A stretch of DNA of 64,000 nt from Ilyonectria destructans (taxonomy: Eukaryota > Ascomycota > Sordariomycetes > Hypocreales > Nectriaceae): positions 1,426,001 through 1,490,000 of the forward strand of contig JAHEWK010000001.1 in NCBI GenBank assembly GCA_020740775.1. The letters run 5' to 3'. A model generated the notes under the pieces. It ran no database searches. It was not told the origin of the DNA and was given only the letters and a program-made list of their open reading frames with translations. Below are positions 11,101 through 22,700 of the stretch, piece by piece; positions within the stretch are counted from its first letter, which is position 1; each line of letters begins with the position of its first letter. A program made the position numbers and the translations under genes.

Positions 11101-14100
11101 CTCCAGTGTGTGGCTCGGTCTAGGAGAGTACACACAAACTCCCAGAGTGTTTCTCCATCCAGATCGCTACCATCAAGTACACTTGAAGATGTCAGGACTT
11201 CAACAATCTCCGCATCAGGGCGAGTGTTGCTACAAAGTGTGTTGTCGATGTAGAGTTCCACCGGTAGGCGTCCTTCGAATCTTTGCTTGTGGGCATCTCT
11301 ATACATGTTTTGCAGCAACTTGACACCGTTGATACATACCCTTGCACCTAGCCGGTGCAGTGGCGTACACCCTCCGGGTTGTGGAGGACCCGGCACGGCG
11401 CCACTTTCAATGAGGCAACGGATAACCTTCTCGGAGCCAAGACTTGCCGCAAGTCCGAATACGGGGTCATGACGCTGCCAAAAGCTCGGGATTTTAGTGC
11501 ACAATCCCAAAAGGGTGTAGATTTTCTTCCTCGTGACCGCATCATTGTCTTCTCTTTTTAAGAGAAACGAAAGAGGAGTGTCACCCTTATTCGTTCTGGT
11601 CAAGAGTGCCTCCGACCTTGTTATCTCGGGAACAAGTGTGTGGAGATCTTCCAACAGGCCAATTGGCACATGACTTAATTCGGCCCAGAGATGCCAAATT
11701 GTGCGTCCTTCGTCGTCTGTAGATAAGAGAGAAATTCCTCGTCTAGCAAATATTTCAATGACGTTCATCGGATTTTTTTTACCAAATTTCAATGCCGAGT
11801 GCAATGGCAAGTCTCCATTGTAGTCTTTGATGTAAGGATCACAGCCTGCATCCAGAAGCACTGTTATGATATCACAATATTCCATCACCACAGGCTTGTG
11901 TAGAAGAGACCCACCATCAGGTTCTGTCTTAGATAGGTCAAGGCGCTCATCGGCGAGACATTGTTGGAGTACCTGAACTCGATTAGAGCTTATGGCGCCC
12001 AGAGCCTTTGCGAACAATTCATTTTTCGATAATGAAATTCGTGAACCAATGATGAATGGGTCGGCTATGAACGGCAAATTTCGGTCAAGAGCCCAGTTCC
12101 ACACTATTGAGGCAAGCTGTACGCCCCAGTCAAATTCATAGCACGATGTAGAGTTAAGGTATTGCATCAGAGCAAGTATGGACGTTTGCAAATCTGGATA
12201 GTTGGCAGGGGAGTGCCAGCTATTCAAGCATCTCTTGAACGTATCCATGTCGTGCGTTTTCGGAATTACCCCTAGCGACAAAAGCTTAACAAGAGGTGTG
12301 AAATCGCAGAATTCGATGCCTCGCCGGCAGGCAAGAGAAAATATAGATCTGGCCCGAAAGGAAAGCAGGCGATCTGGAGTTTGGGTACTCTTTTCCATGA
12401 GGCAACTGATTGTCTGGTTCCGTCGTTCTGAAGAAGGAAAAAGAGGTACCTCTTTTCTGTAGTATACCGGTACACGGCGGAATGAATGGTCTTCAGCCCT
12501 AACTCCGGGTAGAGAGGATAGCGTCATTATGGCAAGATCAAGCAGTGTCGCACCGCTCAATTCAGAAGTGCAATCCACGCCATCGTTGAGCAAGGCGGTG
12601 CATATCTCCGGCAGATTTAACGCAGAAGCCAGATGTAGAGGCCGAAAGCTGCTGTCGAGAACAATTCCACAAAGTTCCACACGACAGTCGTTACAATCTT
12701 CTCCCCCGCTGGCAAAGTGACAAACTTCAATAGCCCAGTTTGAAAACTGAGCCGTCTTGGATAAATGAAATAATGACCGTGAAAGATCCAACACCAGTGG
12801 ATCATTGATACCATCCTTGGTAAGTTCCAGCCACCTCAAAGCTGAGTACTTATAGAATGGGTATTTCTGATCTCTATCTTGCATTATAACAAGATATTCT
12901 TGTGATTTGCTCGGTTGTTGGTCAAAGTTCCTTAGCTGAAGGAATCTAAGACACTGTGTTGCTAAAAGCGTGTTGCTTCTAGGCTGGGAAATCCAATAAG
13001 AATGAAGATCAGGTTGGCCGGCGGCCCCGGATAACGCCACCTCGTTCTCAAGAAATTCCTGCACTGAGAAGTGGGCGAATTCGAAGTACTTTCCATTTTC
13101 CGACTTTCGTATAAGACTGCTGCATCTGTGGGAGATTTCTCGCTCCGACACGGAGTTTTTCGAGTCTAAACTCGCGCCTAGGATTTCTGGGGTCGAGATA
13201 GCTTGTCTCAGTTTCAGGATTGTCAATCTCGGTGATGCGAAAGCTATGAAGTGAAGGCACAATCGCACAACGGTCTGAACTCTCGAAGAGTAGCGATTCA
13301 CACGCTCCAGAAGTCGGCGATAGCTCTCGGGTAAATCTGGAGGTAGCTTCTTCAAAGCTTCCCGTCTTTCTTCATCATGGGCGCAGTCACAGAGGTAGTT
13401 CCAATTGGCAAACAACCCATCGAAACCTAGAATGAATTAGCACAAACTCTACTTGGGGGCTTCAGTATTCATACATTCCCTGTGCCCGACTTACGAGTGT
13501 TTCCATAATTTCTTCTTTCATGGCGATGCTTGTGAGTTCTAAACGACGCGTCCGCGTTCTCTTGTCCAGTTCTGCGCCCACATATAGCCTGATATCCTCT
13601 GTATGAGCTGCGATTGGGATGTGTTCAAATTCGTCCTCTAGGCGAACTTGAATGTTGTAATGGTCCCGGCTAAACAGTGCTATTGACACACTTGTGGTAT
13701 ACTGTGCCAGCTCAGAAAGCACATCAACGACCTCCTCAGTATTATCGCCACATTCATCAAGCCCGTCAATGATGATCAGTGTCTGGTCGAAAAGTTCAGA
13801 CATGCTGCAGATTCTTGCCCTGAGCTCATCAGGATCGGGTGTCTGTGGAAGCCCAGTTGGTGGGTTTAGGGTCTCGTAATAGTTCCGAAGGATATTGAAA
13901 GCCTCGTTGTTCTGTCGAGCAAGCTGGGATGCCACAGCCCCAAGGATGTTGGTGGGTTGGCCAGTAGAGTGATCTTTGTAATCGCAGAAGAAGAACCCAA
14001 CGCCAACCCTAGCAGTGATATGGCCGTGAGTAAGAGCTTCTTGAATGACCGCACCCGCCAAGACTGTCTTGCCAGCACCAGGGATACCGCTAAACCAGAG

Positions 14101-14790
14101 CCTGGAACCAGGCTTCTCCAACCAGTTAGTGAACGGAAGTGATTCGGTCAACCATAACCCTGTCATGGCATGTCGTAGTCTGATGCTCATTTCAAGGTTG
14201 GTTTGAGGGCTGATCTTCATGAAGTAGTTCAGAACGCGCTGCTTGCCGGCGTTAACATCAATTTGTGTGTTGATCTCGATTCTTTTGGCGATGGTTGCAA
14301 TACGCGAAACTTGTTCGCCCAATTCGTCCACTTTTGACAGGCACAGCTGTAGCTTGCGCATTGAATCGGCTGATAAGGCGATGGTGATGGTTTCTTTGTG
14401 GCGCGAGAGCTCACCCAAAAGCTCCTTGGTTTCGGAAGCGGAAAAGGGCCACTTCAGTTGACGGGCAATGCCCTCCAATTTAGAGCGGCCAAGGCTATCA
14501 GAAGCTCTTTTGACTCTTTGTTCAATTTTATCAAATGTCTTCGTACAATGACTTAGACAATGGATCCTCAAGGCGGGATCGAAAGTATCCCCTTCTGACT
14601 CAAGGTCGGAAGCCAGCGCCTGGAGAGATCGCAGGACGGTTGCGAGGCCATTGATCTCGTCAGCAAGTGATTGAATATCGCTCTTGGCATTCTTTGCAGC
14701 TCTCGCATACTTAAACACAGCCCTAAAGATAAGATCGCTTATAGAAATCAGACCAGCGATGCTGGCTGAGACGGAAAGCGGATCCGACAT
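8114..14790 (-). CDS. STAND/NACHT-ankyrin receptor-like protein (apparent frameshift)
   Basis: Fungal NLR-like gene. Residues 1-~190 match the fungal STAND N-terminal domain (PigL_N type; starts MSDPLSVSASIAGLISISDL). The NACHT ATPase follows, with Walker A GIPGAGKTVLAG at about 235 and Walker B LIIIDGLDEC at about 338. A winged-helix-like stretch (KLPPDLPESYRRLLERVN) and many ankyrin repeats come next, e.g. GYTPLHLAAAHGQLEIIRLL. Probable exons: complement(8114-9340, 9414-13426, 13475-14790). The 48 nt intron 13427-13474 splices to the conserved GMFRWVVCQL, but the frame then breaks: one extra base near 13398-13402 is needed to reach YLCDCAHDEERR. The 73 nt intron 9341-9413 (branch CTAAT, acceptor CCGCAG) joins the last ankyrin block. 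About 2180 residues if the frame is bridged. The family acts in non-self recognition and cell death in other fungi; its ligand here is unknown. The defect is either a real mutation or a base error. Confidence 0.8.
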
Positions 14791-15529
14791 GAGGCTGGTT
14801 CGTAGCGGTGCTTGTACGTGTCTTGACGGCGTGCGAACAATTGATGAGCGATTTACACGAGAGCGACCATCGAATGGACGGTTTTGGGGTCACAAGGACT
14901 GTGTACTCCGGGTTCGGCGCTCCAACCAGAGCTGGATTTGGGACGTGTGTTTCAAGGAGTTGGGAGCCCTAACGATGTCAAGAATAAATTGTTGGGGAGC
15001 GATGAGATTTTAAGTGGCTACTAAAGCCTCAGCTATCTCCCTTTTCGTGGCATCCATTCAGCCTAAGGCACTGCCTAGCCATTGTGCATATCAATGTACC
15101 CTGTGATCATCCCAGACTGCCGTGACTGGTGGCCTCTTGAATGACAATCAGCCGCACTAGGCTGTGCTATAGAGAAAGCGCCACTCTGTGTGGCAGTGGG
15201 TAGCGCCTTGCATATGCATCAAGCCATCAGCAAATCCATCGATAGTGCAAAATTGGGTACCCATGGATACCCATCCGTCGTGATACCATATAGTAAACAA
15301 TTAAGCAAGTTTAAAAATAAATTGAGAAAGAATATTAGACATTTATTTATTGTATTCTTTATTCTATGTTAAAGTGATCCAACAATGAATAATGCCTGAT
15401 GTCATTCCCATTTTAGTTACTGGTACCGTAGCTAGACCCGTCTTTTATTCCTCTTAGTGACTTGTATCGCTATTTCCAACGTGTGTACGGCGATGTTACT
15501 CACATCCCTCCATTCCCCTCCGGTGGCAT
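14791..15529. other. upstream region of NACHT gene, AT-rich patch
   Basis: Contains the promoter of the minus-strand NACHT gene. A notably AT-rich patch (about 15290-15375) lies in it. No gene, RNA or repeat is recognised. Confidence 0.45.
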
Positions 15530-16561
15530 CTACGACCATAGCGATTGCGAATCGATGGCCCGCCCACCTCCCTTCCAGCCCAGTCCGTGTTCAGGCGGCC
15601 AAGGGTCGTCAGCCCATTGTGAGGATGTGACAATGACTTCTCCCAGATTGAAAGCGTACTCTGACTTAGCAACAGTCTCGTCAACCACGTATACTTGGTC
15701 GTCAGGTTTCGAAGTACCGCAGGACTGCGTGGGTTCTTGACCTCAAGCGGGACATGCATTAGCATCTGCGTTGGGCGGTCGCATAACTGCGAACTAATGC
15801 TGTCCGCGTCAGTTAACCGCCTCTAGAAAAGCGTGATAAGAAATCCCGGCTGCTCGGGTACTACATCGTTCATCCAGAAAGGCTTTTTCTTGGGGTTTTC
15901 CCTGACCTGTGCCTCGGCCAATTCGTAGAGAGGGGTCCCCCGGTTTCTCCCATTCGCGATGTTCCTCGGGAGATGCCGGGCCATGGGGGATACCAAGAGC
16001 ATCTCACTGACAAAGATGAGGCGGTCTCCAGCCTACGAGGCATCTCTAGTCAGTAGAGACTGGACATTCGAACCGAGGAGGCGGAAAAGGTAGGAGCAGG
16101 TGTGCGATAGGTATATGAGATCCTCCTGCACCAGTACTTGCAAGCATCGATACTACCTGGTCGATCATCTCTTGCGGGAGAGCAGTGAGAGGAGACTCCG
16201 CGCTATAGTCGGAATTAAGAAGTGTTTAAGTAAGACCATACCACGTAACTCATCATTTCAACTTTAAAAATTTAGTCGCTTCGCTAGAAATCTCGAAGAC
16301 GGCCAACCAACTGCTCAGCCGTGCCATAGGTGAGAATGTCCCAATACTTGGATTTCCCGCCGTTGTAGAGCTCCCGCCGCGTGTCGATGCTTAAAATTTT
16401 CCAACGCAGTCATCTTGCGATTCATTAACGTGTACAGATTTTGAAAAGGATCAAGTGAAGTGGTCAAAAAATTGGTCTGCGACATTCGCTAATGCACCTC
16501 GTGCGCATTGCCCTGGAGTGTGGTGGTGATAGAGCGCTGGCCTTGCTGTCTCGCTTGACAT
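15530..16561 (-). pseudogene. decayed minus-strand gene, possibly F-box-like
   Basis: Minus-strand reading gives well-formed protein text in several pieces broken by stops and frame changes. An ATG at 16561 opens MSSETARPALYHHHTPGQCA and continues GALANVADQFFDHF to a stop at 16451. A shifted frame gives DPFQNLYTLMNRKMTALENF. Another gives ELYNGGKSKYWDILTYGTAE to a stop at 16284. Near 16180-15710 one frame reads EDLIYLSHTCSYLFRLLGS, RDAS(stop), MARHLPRNIANGRNRGTPLY, NPKKKPFWMNDVVPEQPGFL, (stop), HVPLEVKNPRSPAVLRN. A final shift gives VYVVDETVAKSEYAFNLGEV and ends at 15530. The LIYLSHTCSYLFRLLGS segment resembles a fungal F-box core; the rest I do not recognise. At least three frame changes and two internal stops make this a pseudogene. 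No plus-strand gene explains the sequence. Confidence 0.5.
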
Positions 16562-16856
16562 TGTCTTACGGTGGCCGGAAATAAGTGTCAGCCCTGCTAT
16601 AAAACGAAATCAATCAGAAATATTGCAAAAAGATAAGAATATTAAGCAAATTGCAGTTGTTGCAATGAGAAATCGACAATATCTTCTCGCGATCAATTGC
16701 AGAGAGCGGGGAATCTGGATCATGGGTGCACGTGATCAAAAAGCGACGTACCGCCGGGCAAGTTTGCTTTTTTCTTGCTCATACTATCAATTGTCCAGTT
16801 CAACTTCAAGCCTGCTCGCATGTCCTATCACTTTGTCATGCACCCTTTTCCCCAAT
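16562..16856. other. short spacer
   Basis: AT-rich spacer between the decayed gene and the BTB gene; it should hold the BTB promoter. Nothing else is recognised. Confidence 0.4.
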
Positions 16857-18147
16857 ATGTCTATCTCATCCATCATTATCGTCCCAATGGGCGATACTCT
16901 CATCACCCTTCCGCACCTAACTGAACTCAGTATTGAGTGCGACAGCTTGACCGCTCCCTCAGAAAAGAGGGATGATTGTGCGGTAACCACTTACCCGGAG
17001 CCCAGTTCAATCAAAGGCACTTATTTGGCGATCCAGTAGAAATAAAAGCGCGGAGTGCTAACTCTCACGCAGAAAATCTCTCGTCTACGGAAAAAAAGGC
17101 AGAAAGCCGAACCGAAACCCATTTCCGAGTTTCCAAGAAACACCTAATGATGGCTTCGCCTCGAGCACAAGCTATGTTTGTGGGAGGATTCAAGGAATCC
17201 ATTCCACAAGATGATGGACTCTATCACTGGAATTTCGAACCAATCTTTGATCCGGAGGCTTTTGAGATTGTGATGAAGATCATCCATGGAAAGACTCGAT
17301 TGCTTCCTCAAAAAGTAACGTTCGAAATGTTGGCCAGCATCTCTACTATAGTGGATGATTTGCAATGCCATGATGCTACTTGGTTTATTGTGAAACAATG
17401 GCTGAGCCACATACCCCAAAGAATTCCGAACGAAATATGTGAAGATCTCGCAAGGTGGATTTTGATCTCCTTCGTGTTTGAGGACCCGGTGTCTTTCAGA
17501 CTCTCGACGCAACGAGCGATTCTACACAGCGATGGCCCGATGCCTAACTTCGACCTTCCTATTCATCCCCAGATCATTGGTTCGTCGCTGACTCCTGCAC
17601 TCTGGATATAGAACTAACTAAGACAGATACAATTGACTCAATAAGACAGGATACCCTCGAAAAGTTGGTCGAACATTCACATGACTTGATGAACGCTTTA
17701 TGCCGCAAGGAAATTGGGTGCAACTTTGGATGCAGGTCCATGCTACTTGGTGCATTGATCCAAGAGATGAATTCGGGGCAGGTATACTCGCCACGGCCAG
17801 TGAAACCATTTCCAGGTTTGAGTGTATCGCCGACCATCAAGAGCCTACGGCAGTTCGAGTCGCCGGACTACTTTTGCGCAGAAGAAGTACGTTCGAATAT
17901 GACACCTCGAGAGACGTGGCGATTTACGGAAAATTCTTACGCCTCATCGACATTCAAGTCGAGAAAGCCCGGAGCCATACAGGGGATCGAGAACAAAGCC
18001 TCGAAAATCCCGGAGCGCCTTGTCTACCACACATGTTCCTTGGGGGACCTTCTGCACCCTCAGATAGACGAACTACACAGGGGAGTCAAAGGTCTGGAAA
18101 TATCTTCCTTCACTAGTTTGTGCATACGAACAAACGCTGGGAGTTAG
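16857..18147 (+). CDS. fungal BTB/POZ-like domain protein
   Basis: Proposed exons 16857-16929, 17073-17579 and 17627-18147 give 366 residues. The 47 nt intron 17580-17626 is well supported (branch ACTAAC, acceptor GACAG) because it restores the phrase IHPQII-DTIDSIRQDTLEKL. The first intron is less certain. The core is FRVSKKHLMMASPRAQAMFV, FKESIP, FDPEAFEIVMKIIHGKTR, then SISTIVDDLQCHDA and LARWILISFVFEDP. This is the fungal BTB family in which the domain is followed by a helical region with a Cys-rich patch (CRKEIGCNFGCRSMLLGAL) and a SPRPxxPFPGLSV segment. Molecular function in this family is unknown; BTB domains mediate dimerisation or cullin-3 adaptor roles. It lies between a decayed gene and a receptor-like gene, typical of fast-evolving fungal accessory DNA. 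Confidence 0.75.
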
Positions 18148-19702
18148 TTACTAGGCGAGTGGTAATGAGCTTATGACCGGAACGACATTAGATTTGGCAG
18201 AGTGCAGCAACAGAAAAGATTATGGCGAGGTGTGCTAAGAAGAAGGGACGGCAACTCAATGATATTTACCAACAGCGATCAAGTTATTACCCCAGTTCAA
18301 CTATTCTCAGTAAAAGGAATTATGTCAAGTTTGTACACTCAACGTGCGATCAATTGTTGAAGTCATGTTTACGGCAACTAAGGAGAATAAACTACACCAG
18401 AGTCTACCAACGCTCGACAAAATATTCGTCAATGCAAATGGGCATTCCTATTGGCAATCCGGCAAGGATCTGTTTACCCGCGCCCACACCGCAATTCACG
18501 TACTTAGTCCAGATCTTTGGGGGTGGCAGCTTATGCGCTTGGGTGAATGCCTGTGTTTCTATTCGTATAAAAAAAAACATCTACAAAGAGTTAAAAATAC
18601 TAAGCATTATTCTTATGTATCAAGGTGCTGAAACATCGCTTTTGCACTCATCCTCTTTGACTGCGAGGTTCGCCGATTGGTGTCGTACGGGGTGTAGGGT
18701 AGGCTGCGGGGATGGGGGAAAAGCCCTTGTTGGCTCCACTTGCGGTCCGTCCCTTGGGTTGTTGGCTGGCGTTGTTGGCTTGTGGTTGTGTAACTGTAAA
18801 CTCTGGTCGCGGCAAATTCTTCTATCCCATTTGTAAGATGGGGTCTTTGGATAGAAGTCATCTATTACTGAAGCGTTTTGACGATGTTCACGTTACTCAA
18901 TTCCCACGTGCCCACCCATGTGATGATGACGTTCGTAAGGCTGATACGGTGGCTCCGCCGGAAAGTCGGTGCCTAAGGTAACGAGGGAGCTCCAGTGACC
19001 GTTACTTCACCAGATGGTGGTGGGTGACATTCCCCATAATCCTCCCCCTCAGGTTCCATGCGCCCCTCGACGGCCGGCGGAATTATTAACGTGACCAGGG
19101 CTGTGATCGAATGACGGGGTTTGGGGGCCGCTGTTTGAGACGGTCGGTAATGTGTGGGCTTCAACCCCGCGAAGAGGCGCTGGAGAAGCTGGACGACCCG
19201 AATCCCGAACCATCGTCATCGGCTGAAACAGAGAGACAGGAGAGAGGACCACCAGTTACGTTGGATGAATCTCTTCTCCCTACGGCAAACCGGCGCCCCA
19301 GGACCATCTTTGGGAACTGGAACAACGAGGGAGGCGCAGGCGATGAGGCGCAACACCCACAAGCTCTGGAGCTGGACAGCCCAGTGAGGGCGCCAAACCG
19401 CTTGAAGCTGCTGGACATGGATCTGGATGCGTCGCCCATCCACTTGGGATTGCGGTAGTCGCGCCTACCTTGCATTGGCCCGCCGCCAGCTTCTCCTTTA
19501 GCCCTGGCTGTGGCCCCCATGGTGCATGGTGCGCATCCCACCAGGGACAAGGTTGACTCCAGATAAAGGCGACGAGGAGCCGCGCGACGGCCGTCGAACT
19601 TCCCCCAATCATTCTCTCTCCAACGACTGCCCTCTGGGTGCGACGGCGGATTGACGACTTCACGACTTCACGACTCGACGACAAACCGTCGCGCTGGACG
19701 CA
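18148..19702. other. intergenic DNA upstream of hydrolase-NACHT gene
   Basis: About 1.5 kb. Most frames look like chance. One plus-strand frame, 19111-19458 (115 residues; EEALEKLDDPNPEPSSSAET, ending LLDMDLDASPIHLGLR), has protein-like composition and may be a small gene, an upstream ORF or an unrecognised 5' exon of the next gene. I found no splice pair linking it in frame. Confidence 0.35.
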
Positions 19703-22700
19703 ATGGGCCGCCTTCGACAGACCATGTCCTTGTCCTCGGCCGGGTCGGCTGGCGGCGCCAATGTGAGCGCCCATCCAAAATGCCCCAAAATGCCCCGCAT
19801 GATTGTTGGACGTTGTGGCTGAAATGATGGGATTGTGTAGGCGCCAACCCAAGAGGATGACCAGCCCGAATACATTCTGAAGGAGATGCATACGCCTCTG
19901 GTATTCGCAGACGGGCCATCAACTGAGCAACAAGATCTGGTAGAGTGAGTCCGGCCTCACTGAGGGCTCCCCGCATCGGAAGCTAACGCGCATCTTAGCC
20001 TCGTCTTCGTCCATGGCTTGGGCGGGAACCTACGCACAACATGGAAGGTTGATGGCACAACTGAGCCGTGGTTTAACAAACCCGAGTTCCTCGGACGCCT
20101 CGAGGACTCGGTGCGCGTCTTGTCGTTCGGTTACAACGCCAATCGATTTGGTGATGTGGCCAACACTCGCATCATCCACCACGCCAATGACCTGCTGCGG
20201 AACCTGGTACTAAAGCGACTGGATAACCCAGTGAGTCTCGCAATCTTCGGGCGGTGCTTCCAATAGGTCTGATAATTTCTAGAACCGCCCCATTATTTTT
20301 ATTGCCCACAGTCTGGGCGGCCTTGTTGTCAAGAGAGTAAGGTTTCCTATCCCCGGTTCTATCCAACATTCACCAACCCGAGCTTGTAGGCAATTCTGCT
20401 ATGTGCAACGAACAACGATTGGGGCGCCATTAAGAATTCCACAAAGTCCATTATCTTCATGGGCACCCCTCACATGGGATCCGAAAAGACTGAGGATCTC
20501 GTGGTTGTCCAGAAACTAGCATCCCTCATCAAGTTCCAGAGCCCAATCGCGACGAACCTGACAAAGGAGCTCAAGACCTTCTCAACCGCTGTACAAGATA
20601 TCAACATGGAGTTTACAATCGATGTTCACAGGTCCATTGAGCTTCTATGCTGTTACGAGTCTCACCCGCAGCGCTTACCCAACGGATCTAGAGAAATCGT
20701 GGGTCGCCCGAACGTGATTTTGTGTCTGAACATGCGCTGACTTGACCAGATTGTTCCGCAATGGTCTGCCGTACTGCAAGGCGTCGATAACATCGACCTC
20801 AATTGCCACCACGGTGGTTTGCCCAAGTTTCGTTCCCCAGATGAGCCACGCTTTGAACTCTTCTGGGGTGAGGTGCAAAGACTGGTGAGAAAGGCGACAG
20901 CCCCGCCCCAAAAGCTGATCAAGGCCCCAACCTGGACAGACGAGGAGGCTGCCGAGTAAGCAAATTCACCCACCCATTTTGGACCATACTGACTTGTGAA
21001 GATCAACACCTCCCCGTGCGCGCCAGGTTGCGCCATCTCGACGTCGGCACGAGGTGGCGCAAAAGGGTCTTAAGCCATCGAGAGCCTCGATAATCCGATC
21101 GAGTGCGAATCAGATCTTGAAAGAGGTACAGAGCCGTATCGCCGTCGAAACTCCAGCGCAGCAAGAAAGCACCGTATCCCAATTAAAACCTCGTGATGTT
21201 ACTGAAACCATTGGTATGTACCATATCTGATATGCTTGTCGTCTTGCTGATTTGTAAAAGATCCAAGGGAGTTTGTTGACTACACCCGCCAATTGAGGAC
21301 AGTTACCGCCGAGAATCGGGGCCTTGACCGCGAGGCCCCTCACTGGCAAACTTGCCAGTGGATATTGAATAACCCCCAATTTCTCGACTGGAAAGAGAGC
21401 GAGGAAGGATCTCTTCTATTCATCACAGGAAGTCCGGGCTGCGGCAAGTCGAATTTGGCAAAATACATCCAGGGTGTTATGGAAGAGCCGACCAGCGATG
21501 ATGCCGAAGCGAATCTTGTCGTCTCATTTTACTGCGACAGTTTGGAGAGTTCCCGTGTGAACCCGCCGATCCTAGATCTAGTCGTCAGATCGCTTCTTAG
21601 CAAACCGAGGACTATGTCACGGCCGGTTCGACAGAAGTTGTGCTCCTTGCTGGAGAATTTTATCCCCGATCGCCAGAAAACCCACTCCGTCCTGGAAAAT
21701 GATTTCGACAAGCGGTTCAACCACCTGATGGAAGTCGTCCAGACCTTGGTCATGGATCAAAACGGCATTCCCGCTTGCCTTATCATCGACGGGCTTGATC
21801 AATGCGAGGACGACTTTATTCTCCGACTTCTTCGCGGATTTGACAGCATCTTCCGTCGCGAAGGCTCGAGGCCTAATCTCAAAGTGGTAATAACGTCGCG
21901 CATGGCAGACTCGATCCGTGGATTCGCGCTCGCAAACTCCCACGTCGAGGTCACGCCCGAAATCGTGGAAGTCGACATTCAACGCGTGGTGGACGAGGAA
22001 GTCGACCGCATCATCATGGCACGCCAAATAGCTACGATTGCTGTAACCTCTGTTTCGGCCGTCATTGTTGAGCGCTCCAACGGCAGCTTCCTGTTTGCAG
22101 CCTCGGTCTTGAAAGAGTTGTGGCTTATCAAAGATACTGGGGCTAATTCGGTCTTCACGCTGGTTACGAGTTGTCCTTCGACGATGGAAGCCATTTATCA
22201 GCAGGACATGGATCGCCTGGAGACCGAACGGCCGGACTTATTTAGGCTGGTTCAAATTCTCTGCATCTCTAAGCGAGCACTCTGCGTGCGAGAGGCCAGA
22301 GAAATCCTGCGCATGCAGAACCCCGAGATTACAAAGAACTACGACCTCATTGGAGATTTGACAAGGATGTGCCAACGGCTGGTCAAGTTTGGCAGCGAGG
22401 GTACACTCGAGCTTCTACACCAGACCCTGTATGACTTTATCATGAACACCTACGACGTGAGCTTGATCCACGAGGCCTTTGCGGAAATCTGCCTCCAGTA
22501 TCTGTCAGGCCAAAATTGGGATGAGGTGTTGGAGCTCAGCTCCAAGTATCGTAGTGACCGAAATCGCAGATACCAAGTCGACAAGCGCTACCCGTTGATG
22601 GACTACGCCTCTCCCTGGATGGGATACCACTGGAGACATGCCGGGGCTGCCGCAATTCCCAAAGCATGGGAACTCTGGGATTTTATCTGCTCTGACGATG

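Noticed and set aside
16045..16075. TTCGAACC sequence resembling a tRNA B-box
   Set aside because: No A-box, acceptor stem or anticodon arm can be fitted around it.
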